Made by a program: the position numbers and the translations under genes. DNA of 7,607 bases from Pelotomaculum sp. UBA5255 (GTDB lineage Bacteria > Bacillota > Desulfotomaculia > Desulfotomaculales > Pelotomaculaceae), in assembly GCA_002408725.1 (NCBI GenBank), contig DHTR01000035.1, positions 1-7,607 on the forward strand, in the 5' to 3' direction. Each line of letters opens with the position of its first letter. Position 1 is the stretch's first letter. Below, one piece after another: positions 1 to 5,731 of the stretch. The notes under the pieces were generated by a model, which had not been told where the DNA came from, ran no database searches, and was given only the letters and a program-made list of their open reading frames with translations.

Positions 1-969
1 TATTTTGATCATACTGATTCTCCTTTTCAATTGACTATTGGTTTCATAAAAGCCGGCCAAGTTTAATTGTTTATGCCCGTTGGCATATAAGCTGGCTAAA
101 TGAATGATTGTCGTCCCGTAAGACACTCTTTCCTTCTCTCCGAGCATTTCCATAACACAAGCATCACAAGCAATTTCCCTGTCAGCCCTCATCTTTTTTG
201 CCGCCAACCATACCAGGGGATTAAACCAATGAATCAAGGCAGCCAATGTCGCAAGAAAGCCGTAAAATAAATCCTTTCTTTTATAGTGAGCCAGCTCATG
301 TAAAAGTATGTGTTTGAGCTCATGTTGACCGACCCTGCTGCTAATGTCCTCAGGAAGATAAATACCCGGGTGAACGACACCTGAGATGCATGGACTTTTG
401 AAATAAGCATCCATATAAACTGGAATGGACTCTTTTATTTTTACTTTTTGGCTGCATTGTTTTACTAAGGACTGAATCTCTGGATCAGTAACTCGCTTAA
501 AAACCTTCGTTCTACGTTTAAACTTAATTTTGACAGCGCAAGAAAACAACACCAGAAAGAAAGCCCCCGTCAACCATATCCGAGAAAATACTTTTAAAAA
601 ATATGAATAGGCATTTACCTCTGTTTTTACGGCTTCACCGATATTTTTTTCAGTAGCTGGATGGGAATTCTGAAAAAACCGACTTTCGTTTTCCTGCCCG
701 TTTGAAATAACATTTATAGCTTGGGAGTTGGAGAGTGTTTGGGCTCTTCCATCAAAAAGATTGAGGATGCTAAACGGGCTTTCAAAAGCAACGGGCATTA
801 GAAGCCTTATTAACACCAAGATCCATAAAACATGGTGGAATCTTGCCCCAAGACGATAATTGAAAACCTTTTTAATGGAAAGCACCAGCAGTATTAAAAC
901 ACTTGCCATTAAGGACGAATAAAAAATATGCAAAAAGGCAGAATCAAGGATATCCATCTGCTCCAACAT
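1..969 (-). CDS. blaR1: BlaR1/MecR1-type M56 membrane zinc metalloprotease (C-terminus cut by window edge)
   Basis: This is a signal-sensing membrane protease that would inactivate the BlaI-type repressor encoded just upstream. I translated the minus strand by hand: 323 codons stay open down to base 1, and the C-terminal part lies outside the window. Hydrophobic segments lie at about residues 16-32, 45-61, 131-146 and 235-257, as expected for the four-helix BlaR1 membrane part. The zinc-protease signature HELAH is at residues 224-228, followed by Lys-Arg-Lys-Asp. The third ligand is probably Glu265 in the REIACDACV motif, which is typical of family M56. The external sensor domain is not visible, so beta-lactam sensing cannot be claimed. 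The start is uncertain: ATG at 967-969 abuts a GAAGGGGG tract with no spacer, while ATG at 955-957 has the same tract 12 nt upstream and GGAG 3 nt upstream. It follows blaI by 42 nt, so co-transcription is likely. Confidence 0.9.
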   Translation of the reverse strand, partial: MLEQMDILDSAFLHIFYSSLMASVLILLVLSIKKVFNYRLGARFHHVLWILVLIRLLMPVAFESPFSILNLFDGRAQTLSNSQAINVISNGQENESRFFQNSHPATEKNIGEAVKTEVNAYSYFLKVFSRIWLTGAFFLVLFSCAVKIKFKRRTKVFKRVTDPEIQSLVKQCSQKVKIKESIPVYMDAYFKSPCISGVVHPGIYLPEDISSRVGQHELKHILLHELAHYKRKDLFYGFLATLAALIHWFNPLVWLAAKKMRADREIACDACVMEMLGEKERVSYGTTIIHLASLYANGHKQLNLAGFYETNSQLKRRISMIKI

Positions 970-1011
970 CCCCCTTCACATGCAGCTGTAAAAGTAGATT
1001 GCATATAACGT

Positions 1012-1416
1012 TTAGCGCTCAATCTTTTTTACTGGAAGGATTTTTGTTTTCTTTTTGGCAAGGAGATCTTGAAGCTTTTCAATTTCTTTTTCCGATAAGG
1101 ATTCTTCCTCTATGAAATTTGAAAAAAGCATGCCTACCGCTCCATTATATACCTTTTTAAGAAAAGATTTGTTTTCAGCTCTGATGCAATCTTTTTCGGA
1201 AACTAAAGGATAGTAAATATAGCTTCGGCCTGTTTTTTCAAAACCTATGGCTCCTTTTTTAAGAAGTCTATTGATAAATGTTTTGATTGTTTGAGCCGAC
1301 CAGTTCATCTTACCCGATAGAGAAATGATTATTTCTTCAGACGTTATCGGATTGACTCGCCATATGAGTTTCATAATCTCCCATTCAGCATCTGATATTT
1401 TGGGAATACTCCGCAC
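1012..1416 (-). CDS. blaI: BlaI/MecI/CopY-family transcriptional repressor
   Basis: This is a 134-residue winged-helix repressor, the usual length for BlaI/MecI. It should bind the paired operators just upstream and be inactivated through the neighbouring M56 protease. The N-terminal DNA-binding region starts PKISDAEWEIMKLIW (residues 5-19), the family hallmark, and continues with NWSAQTIKTFINRLLKKG (38-55), the recognition helix and wing. Residues 98-107 read FSNFIEEESL; the Asn100-Phe101 pair matches the Asn-Phe bond cut in staphylococcal and Bacillus BlaI/MecI. A charged C-terminal dimerisation helix follows. I chose GTG at 1414-1416. A longer reading from TTG at 1429-1431 would use the Shine-Dalgarno itself (TTGGAGG) as its first codons, whereas the GTG sits 8 nt behind GGAGG. 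Whether the ligand is a beta-lactam, a metal or something else cannot be told from here. Confidence 0.92.
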   Translation of the reverse strand: MRSIPKISDAEWEIMKLIWRVNPITSEEIIISLSGKMNWSAQTIKTFINRLLKKGAIGFEKTGRSYIYYPLVSEKDCIRAENKSFLKKVYNGAVGMLFSNFIEEESLSEKEIEKLQDLLAKKKTKILPVKKIER

Positions 1417-1422
1417 TATTTT

Positions 1423-1430
1423 TGCCTCCA
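1423..1430 (-). promoter_or_regulatory. blaI ribosome binding site
   Basis: The minus strand reads TGGAGG followed by CAAAAATA and GTG. The strong purine-rich site with 8-nt spacing decides the blaI start as GTG at 1414-1416 rather than the in-frame upstream TTG, which lies inside this site. Confidence 0.8.
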
Positions 1431-1441
1431 ATAATTATTGT

Positions 1442-1457
1442 GTTTACAGTTGTAAAC
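1442..1457. promoter_or_regulatory. BlaI/CopY-type operator O1
   Basis: The plus strand reads GTTTACAGTTGTAAAC: two perfect 7-bp inverted arms (GTTTACA/TGTAAAC) around a 2-bp centre. It contains the TACA-N2-TGTA core known for CopY boxes and related to BlaI/MecI operators. It lies just downstream of the predicted blaI transcription start, so bound repressor would block early elongation or initiation. Confidence 0.85.
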
Positions 1458-1466
1458 CCTTGGTAT

Positions 1467-1495
1467 AGTTTACAACTGTAAACACAGCTTGTCAA
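1467..1495 (-). promoter_or_regulatory. Predicted sigma-A promoter of blaI-blaR1
   Basis: On the minus strand a perfect -35 hexamer, TTGACA (1490-1495), is followed by a 17-bp spacer and TAAACT (1467-1472), a 4/6 match to TATAAT. Transcription should start near 1459-1461, giving a leader of about 45 nt. The promoter is embedded between and under the two operators, consistent with autoregulation of the pair. Confidence 0.75.
1468..1483. promoter_or_regulatory. BlaI/CopY-type operator O2
   Basis: The plus strand reads GTTTACAACTGTAAAC, the exact reverse complement of O1. The two sites are separated by 10 bp, 26 bp centre to centre. O2 covers most of the predicted -10 hexamer and part of the spacer of the blaI promoter, which is the expected position for direct repression by steric exclusion of RNA polymerase. 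Confidence 0.87.
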
Positions 1496-1627
1496 ATACA
1501 TATAGTTATCATATTCAAACCTGCTAAAATAAAAAGCTCTTTCCAATGCTAAAGAAACGGAAAATTCAACCTTTTTAAATTTATAATGAAAACCCACCGA
1601 AATTAGTAAAAAGGTTATCAGTAAAAA

Positions 1628-1639
1628 CACAACTGTAAA
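1628..1639. promoter_or_regulatory. Possible third, degenerate BlaI operator
   Basis: The plus strand reads CACAACTGTAAA, which shares the 11-mer ACAACTGTAAA with O2 and, inverted, with O1. One arm of the dyad is intact and the other carries a mismatch (CACA for TACA). It lies about 157 bp upstream of O2. Binding is an inference. Confidence 0.35.
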
Positions 1640-1681
1640 TTCCAAGGTAATCTTTATTTATATCTTCTTCCTTTCTCCCAA

Positions 1682-1735
1682 TTAAACCGTCTTACTGTCG
1701 GGTGACCAGCGGGTATTTCGTCCATCAATGTCTTT
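1682..1735 (-). pseudogene. Possible remnant of a TolB/WD40-like propeller gene
   Basis: One minus-strand frame ends KDIDGRNTRWSPDSKTV and then a TAA stop. The DGRNTRWSPDSKTV stretch fits the PD40/TolB beta-propeller blade pattern (W-S-P-D-G/S-K). No start codon or further blades are visible, and the frame enters the 3' end of the membrane-protein gene upstream. It is either a gene scrap or coincidence. Confidence 0.25.
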
Positions 1736-1745
1736 TATTGTGTTC

Positions 1746-2633
1746 TTATACGCTATTACCCGATTCCCTGTAGGCAAGGAGGGCGATAACCATTAAGCCG
1801 GCAATAACCAGCTCATGAAACACTACGATATAATTAAATGTAATATTACTGAGCATGTAAAGGGCAGGCGGACTGCTGTCCAAGCACCGGTGGAAGATAA
1901 GACTGAGGAAACCATGAAAGTGAGAAAAAAGTGTGACAGCCAACGGAATTATATAAACAGCGGCCATATATTTGAAAAACTTGTTTCCGTAGGCCACGCT
2001 CAGAGCCAGGCACAAGAGCAGACCGAGTAGTTGAACAACCAAGCCGGCAGTATAAAAAGAAAAACTGAATAATGTAACCGCATCAATAGGCAAAGAGCTT
2101 AACACCGGCGGTATGATTAAAAGCAGCGGCACACCGAGGACAACCGGCCAGAACAGTCTGTTGCCCCGTGCGGACGGGACCAGGTCGTTAAATCTTTTTA
2201 CCAAATGAGCTTTTTCACCCTGCTCCCAATTCTCCCTGTACTGCAAGATTGCATATAATGTCAGCAGAATGCCAGCCAGTCCTATAATCGTATTTATGAA
2301 GTTCATAGAAGTACTGAAAATCTGATAAAGAGCCTCTTCATTGTTATAGAGGATTTGTTTAACAATTAAAACCCGCAATTCATATAATCCCGTGTTTAAT
2401 ACACCCATAGCCAGGGCAATACCCTGAAATTTAAAAAACTGGTTATTAAATGCGCGGTAGAGCCGGACGCAGAAAAAAACGGCCGACAGTTCCAGCGCGG
2501 GAACGATTATTTTCGTCACTGTATGGATGTTTTGAAGATTTATTAAGCTCCATAATTCCCTTTCAGTCATAACTATGGAAAGAAAAACAATAATCAAGAC
2601 AATTAAAACAACCGTTTTTTGTTTTTGGTCCAA
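1746..2633 (-). CDS. Polytopic membrane protein of unknown function
   Basis: I do not recognise this 295-residue protein. It has about eight predicted membrane segments: residues 7-22, 41-58, 70-91, 113-131, 160-179, 187-212, 222-247 and 265-288. The longest polar stretch is at 132-159 (rich in Glu, Lys and Arg), probably a cytoplasmic loop between segments 4 and 5. No catalytic or transport motif stands out; scattered histidines (237, 239, 273) lie in or near late helices. The start is TTG at 2631-2633, supported by AAGGGTGG about 7 nt upstream; no other start exists in frame before a stop. It ends 329 bp before blaI and is separated from it by that gene's own promoter, so operon membership is doubtful. 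The repressor pair might still control it, but no operator precedes it. Confidence 0.8.
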   Translation of the reverse strand: MDQKQKTVVLIVLIIVFLSIVMTERELWSLINLQNIHTVTKIIVPALELSAVFFCVRLYRAFNNQFFKFQGIALAMGVLNTGLYELRVLIVKQILYNNEEALYQIFSTSMNFINTIIGLAGILLTLYAILQYRENWEQGEKAHLVKRFNDLVPSARGNRLFWPVVLGVPLLLIIPPVLSSLPIDAVTLFSFSFYTAGLVVQLLGLLLCLALSVAYGNKFFKYMAAVYIIPLAVTLFSHFHGFLSLIFHRCLDSSPPALYMLSNITFNYIVVFHELVIAGLMVIALLAYRESGNSV

Positions 2634-2654
2634 ACAGCATCCACCCTTTTCCCT

Positions 2655-2903
2655 TCAAAAATACCCGGGATCCTTTAGATAACTCTCTTGCTGCACCGCA
2701 TCCAGGTTTTGCAGGATACCACGTTCACAGGGCTTTTTTAACTCCTTATAAGTGGCGAAGTTTTACTACCCGGGTCTGTCTGCACACAGCTTCACAAGCA
2801 CAGTTGATTTGATTGTCTCGTTGTCCCGGATAACGCTGACGAACTTATATTCCGCATCAAACAGCTCATCTATTTCCAGCTCCAGGGAAACGGAAATGAT
2901 ACT
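2655..2903 (-). pseudogene. Unrecognised coding-like frame interrupted by tandem stops (TAG TAA)
   Basis: Between the DUF1287 gene and the membrane-protein gene, one minus-strand frame stays open for 46 codons, hits TAG-TAA (2763-2768), then stays open for another 35 codons to a TGA at 2655-2657. Both halves have protein-like composition; the first includes LEIDELFDAEYKFVSVIRDN and the second QNLDAVQQESYLKDPGYF. There is no in-frame ATG or ribosome binding site, and the 5' part overlaps the end of the DUF1287 gene. I recognise no family. It may be decayed coding DNA or chance. Confidence 0.2.
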
Positions 2904-3585
2904 TTATTGGGGAAGGCCAGGTGAGAAGCCCGTTGTCTTCCCTGGTGCAGGGACCGGCGTTGTGGATCAAGAGGGGAACCCCGTCCGCCTGCCTTTTGTC
3001 CGAAACAATTCCGATATGGTCGTATGGTGGGCCAAATACTACGATATCGCCCCCCTGCCACTGTTTCAAGTTCTCCGAATCCCACGGCTTAATCTCGGAT
3101 GTAAGCCTTTCGGCATACTTTTTAAAAAATTCTTCCTGGTTAGGCACCCGGCGAAAATCAATATTCGGTTCGGGATTACCGTCTACCCGTGGGTAATCCC
3201 CCGGATGTTCCTTGATGTCCCGGTCCATCATCCCCTTTAAGTCATAGCCGGCGTTTTGCAATGCCCGCCAGATTACGTCCGTACAGACACCTTCATTTTC
3301 AGGCGGATACCCCCCGGCATAATAGGCGTCTACATATAAAGGCTTGGCCTCCAGATCCTTGCGCGCCCCCAAAACAATATCATCCAGGTCGCAGATGCCA
3401 TCACCGTCTTTATCGCCGGTCGATGCTAACTTTTCAACAACACAACGTGGTTCTGTTAACCCGTGTAAATTCACAAGCAGCCTGCTCAAGCCACTGCGTT
3501 GCCGGTAAAGAAAAGCAAATAGCAACACTGCAGCTATTATTAGCAACAAAGTTTTAAGTACTAACAATCGTCTTCTTTTACTCAT
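2866..3585 (-). CDS. Membrane-anchored DUF1287 protein with calcium-loop motif
   Basis: This 239-residue protein has a basic N-terminus (MSKRRR) and one hydrophobic helix at about 7-27, so it is anchored in the membrane or exported with the rest outside. Residues 58-69 read DKDGDGICDLDD, a DxDxDG calcium-binding loop like those in EF-hands and dockerins. The DUF1287 domain follows: GGYPPENEGVCTDV (91-104), a conserved DYP at 130-132, NIDFRRVPN (141-149), then GGDIVVF (178-184) and DHIGIVSDK (189-197). Cys101 and His190 occupy the positions expected of a papain/NlpC-P60-like nucleophile and base, suggesting a cell-wall hydrolase or transferase; no substrate is known to me. The ATG start has only a distant AGAGGTG, 13-14 nt upstream. 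Length is slightly above the family norm because of the anchor. Confidence 0.88.
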   Translation of the reverse strand: MSKRRRLLVLKTLLLIIAAVLLFAFLYRQRSGLSRLLVNLHGLTEPRCVVEKLASTGDKDGDGICDLDDIVLGARKDLEAKPLYVDAYYAGGYPPENEGVCTDVIWRALQNAGYDLKGMMDRDIKEHPGDYPRVDGNPEPNIDFRRVPNQEEFFKKYAERLTSEIKPWDSENLKQWQGGDIVVFGPPYDHIGIVSDKRQADGVPLLIHNAGPCTREDNGLLTWPSPIKYHFRFPGAGNR

Positions 3586-3906
3586 GTCGTTTTTAAAAAC
3601 ACCTCTAAATACTCCCCCATCGTGAAATCACCGAAACCTTACCGTACACCTGGCGGTTTCCCGATAAGTTGTAGTTCACAAGTGGACATGACCAATGGCC
3701 CCATGTCTGAAGTTTAAATAAATGGATCATATCCCTCAACATAACGTTTGGCCAAGCCGGTTAACGGATCACAATCACCGATCTTAACATCTAGGAGCGC
3801 ATGTCGCGCCTGTATAAAGGAGATGGGGTTGCCGGCTGCTGCGAATCCCCGTCCAACAGCGGCAGACGCTCATCATCGGTCAGCAAAATCCCCAGTCCCG
3901 GACATG
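3586..3906. other. Intergenic stretch between YcdB-like and DUF1287 genes
   Basis: This 321-bp stretch has no intact gene. The half nearest the YcdB-like gene (3714-3905) contains a ribosome-bound ATG and a broken minus-strand frame. The remaining 128 bp before the DUF1287 gene hold a perfect 12-bp palindrome GTTTTTAAAAAC (3589-3600). I see no convincing promoter and no hairpin followed by a T-run. The DUF1287 gene must either have a weak promoter here or rely on read-through from upstream. Confidence 0.55.
3714..3905 (-). pseudogene. Broken small ORF downstream of the YcdB-like gene
   Basis: An ATG at 3903-3905 lies two bases past the stop of the upstream gene and has AGAGG 7 nt before it, so it should be translated. 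The frame reads MSGTGDFADR, meets TGA TGA (codons 11-12), then stays open for 51 codons with protein-like sequence including NPISFIQARHALLDVKIGD and a terminal KRYVEGYDPFI before TAA. A neighbouring frame is also open through the stop region (ILLTDDERLPLLDGDS), so a frameshifted gene is possible. I recognise no family. It is either a decayed gene or a ten-codon peptide followed by non-coding DNA. Confidence 0.3.
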
Positions 3907-5655
3907 CTAATTCCTCTCCACTACTACCGTTTTACCGGTAAAAGCGTCAATGTAGTCCCAGGTCGTAAAGGAAGGGAGGTAAACCAGGTAGGGGGCCGGG
4001 GCTTTCTGGTCAAAATACTCCGGCCAGATGTAAGCCAGGCGCAACGGGTGATGTTTTAAAAACTCGGCCTTGGCCGCCTCGGCAGTCACCACGACCTTGC
4101 TGTCCGGCAGGGCTACGGCTGCCTGGCCGTTACTGCCGTGAAAACTTGTAATCTTGCCGGTGATGGCGTCAATCTGCACGCTATAGTAACGGTCCGATAC
4201 CGGTATGCCCTGGTATGTTTCTTTAAAGTGGAAAGAAAATTCCGGCCGCTGCAAATGTTTTTGCAGCTTACTCTTGTCTACCCAGGCAGGGATGGGTTCT
4301 TCGTTGGTTGAGAAAACTTGTAATTCCATCTCGGCCGCGCCCGGCTCCAGATATCGCTGCAGGAGGTCAATCGCAGTTTTTTCGGCGGCTTCCCTGGAAA
4401 CTGCCCCTTGTTCGCCTCGCCCGGAATCGTCCTGGATATTAAAGTGGAGCACCTGGCCGCTGTCAGCCAGTGTTCTTAAATATATATGACGCACGGCGCT
4501 GTAATCCGGCCTGCTGTCGGCCTCCCTTCCGGGCTCGGAACGCCAGGAATATCCTTTAGTCTTAATCGCCGGATCAAACCTTTCCTCATGGACATCGACA
4601 CCGTTAAACTTCAGGCCCGCCATGTCTATGCCGAATTCGCCGGCAAGCAAATCAGCGGCTTCCTCGGGTGTCCCGGCTACGAGTTTTCTGCCCTCCCCGT
4701 TAAGGGTGATATGCCGGGACGGCGGGAAGTTGCCGTTTAAACCTTCCAATTGCTTCCCTGTCCCGGCATCGATAAAGCCCGGGAAAGACGCGGCATACAC
4801 CAAAACCGGCCGGGTTTCAACATTTCTGTTGAAAATTGCATATTTCTGAGGCTGCCTCTCAATGTAGTTCAGCTTCATCTCCAATAGTTCGGCAAAGGCC
4901 TTATCCGCCGCATCCTGCGCCAGGGCGCAGGACGGGTCGGGGAATTCGGCCGGGTCCAGCCCGTCCTCCTTTTCCTTATCGAAGCTGGTAACATGGCCGG
5001 CCGCGTCAACTCCTACCCGTAAGCCGTTGTTTAAGAGAGGGATACCGTTGATTATGCGGTAAAAAGATACCGTGGCCGTGGCCCACTCGATTTTGTTGCC
5101 CTTGTCGTCCGTAAAACCTCCACCGCCATAGCCCAGATCATCGCTCAGCTGGTAGTCTTTCATTTTGTCCCCCAGGACCTGCCTGGCAAAGGCGGCCGCC
5201 TTCTCCTTCGCCAGGGCGGGAGACGGCAACTCAAGCGTAGCCCATTCCGGGTTCTGGACGTGGAAGCGAACCAGTTCCCCGGTCTTGGTATCAAAGGTAA
5301 TATTGGCGTGAACACCATGGATACCCGGGTCGGCTTCACCGGAAAGGTCACCACCGGAACGGTCGCTTAAAGATGCTCCCCAGGAATTTTCTCTGGCATC
5401 ATAAACACCATCCAGGGACAGCGCCTTAAGTTCTGGAACGATCTGATAGAAATTTTCCAGAATCTGCCGCTGCGCTTCCGTCAACTCTGGTTTGGCAGGC
5501 AGCGGAATGGTAACTCCACCTTCCTGCTGCACAACTTTCGTCACAGTTCCAGCTACCTGCACGGCAGGTAACGGTTTTTCCGCCGCCCAGGCGGGTGAGG
5601 AAAGCAACATACTTGCCACCAGCAGAACTGCGGCTGCTCTCTTAACCTTCTTCAA
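3907..5655 (-). CDS. Exported two-repeat YcdB/YcdC-domain protein
   Basis: This 582-residue secreted or surface protein carries a Sec signal peptide: a basic KKVKR start, a hydrophobic core, and PAWA-AE cleavage near residue 24. The mature part is an internal duplication resembling the YcdB/YcdC repeat of Bacillus, related to PepSY-like folds. In the first unit, a helix rich in Ala and Lys (147-162) precedes ATVSFYRIINGIPLLNNGLR (194-213), GHVTSFD (220-226) and PVLVYAASFPGFIDAGTGK (283-301). In the second, the equivalents are REAAEKTAIDLLQRYL (421-436), FSFHFKETYQGIPVSDRYYS (473-492), GKITSFHG (500-507) and PYLVYLPSFTTWDYIDAFTGK (555-575). No SLH or other wall anchor is visible, unlike some relatives. 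The TTG start (5653-5655) is preceded by AAGGAGGAGAA at 7-nt spacing. No enzymatic motif is apparent; the biochemical role of the family is unclear. Confidence 0.87.
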   Translation of the reverse strand: MKKVKRAAAVLLVASMLLSSPAWAAEKPLPAVQVAGTVTKVVQQEGGVTIPLPAKPELTEAQRQILENFYQIVPELKALSLDGVYDARENSWGASLSDRSGGDLSGEADPGIHGVHANITFDTKTGELVRFHVQNPEWATLELPSPALAKEKAAAFARQVLGDKMKDYQLSDDLGYGGGGFTDDKGNKIEWATATVSFYRIINGIPLLNNGLRVGVDAAGHVTSFDKEKEDGLDPAEFPDPSCALAQDAADKAFAELLEMKLNYIERQPQKYAIFNRNVETRPVLVYAASFPGFIDAGTGKQLEGLNGNFPPSRHITLNGEGRKLVAGTPEEAADLLAGEFGIDMAGLKFNGVDVHEERFDPAIKTKGYSWRSEPGREADSRPDYSAVRHIYLRTLADSGQVLHFNIQDDSGRGEQGAVSREAAEKTAIDLLQRYLEPGAAEMELQVFSTNEEPIPAWVDKSKLQKHLQRPEFSFHFKETYQGIPVSDRYYSVQIDAITGKITSFHGSNGQAAVALPDSKVVVTAEAAKAEFLKHHPLRLAYIWPEYFDQKAPAPYLVYLPSFTTWDYIDAFTGKTVVVERN

Positions 5656-5660
5656 AAAAC

Positions 5661-5671
5661 TTCTCCTCCTT
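5661..5671 (-). promoter_or_regulatory. Ribosome binding site for the TTG start of the YcdB-like gene
   Basis: The minus strand reads AAGGAGGAGAA, followed by GTTTT and TTG. The near-perfect Shine-Dalgarno supports TTG at 5653-5655, the first codon of the signal peptide, although no ATG is available nearby. Confidence 0.8.
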
Positions 5672-5690
5672 CACGTAAAATTCTTTATTT

Positions 5691-5702
5691 GACTATATAG
5701 TC
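5691..5702. promoter_or_regulatory. Perfect 12-bp palindrome GACTATATAGTC
   Basis: GACTATATAGTC equals its own reverse complement. It sits 20 bp before the ribosome binding site of the YcdB-like gene and downstream of the predicted promoter, so it could be an operator or a small leader element. Its minus strand also contains TATAGT, a 5/6 match to a -10 hexamer, so it could instead be part of a second promoter. Confidence 0.4.
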
Positions 5703-5731
5703 GTTTGAGAACCCGGAATGTGACAGATAAA

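Larger units (their letters stand above)
1432..1745. other. Regulatory and intergenic stretch upstream of blaI
   Basis: This 314-bp stretch has no gene I can support. It holds the blaI promoter and twin operators (1442-1495), a possible third operator (1628-1639), and near its far end a short open frame with a beta-propeller-like motif (1682-1735). A minus-strand frame from TTG at 1645 encodes a hydrophobic N-terminus, but it has no ribosome binding site and runs through the promoter and operators, so it is probably fortuitous. The AT-rich sequence resembles blaI-blaR1 more than the DNA beyond it. Confidence 0.6.

Noticed and set aside
363..371. TACCCGGG occurs four times (363, 2662, 2767, 5322).
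   Set aside because: Each copy coincides with a Pro-Gly codon pair in a minus-strand frame, so codon preference explains it without a functional site.
981..990. TGCAGCTGTA between blaI and blaR1 as a possible operator.
   Set aside because: It matches the TACA-N2-TGTA core with one mismatch but lacks the extended arms; several such matches are expected by chance in a window of this size.
1385..1645. An 86-residue minus-strand frame with a hydrophobic N-terminus starting at a TTG.
   Set aside because: It has no ribosome binding site, runs through the blaI promoter and both operators, and overlaps the start of blaI in another frame.
1654..1725. A 23-codon minus-strand ORF starting ATGGACGAAATA.
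   Set aside because: It has no ribosome binding site and overlaps the propeller-like frame; too short to support.
2752..3240. A 162-residue plus-strand open frame.
   Set aside because: It is mostly antisense to the DUF1287 coding region, whose family motifs are intact; no ribosome binding site was seen.
3632..3661. A possible hairpin (GAAACC ... GGTTTC) upstream of the DUF1287 gene as a terminator or riboswitch.
   Set aside because: The stem is only 6 bp with a 16-nt loop and no T-run follows; it is too weak to call.
3748..4059. A 103-residue plus-strand open frame.
   Set aside because: It overlaps the conserved C-terminus of the YcdB-like protein on the opposite strand and has no supporting signals.
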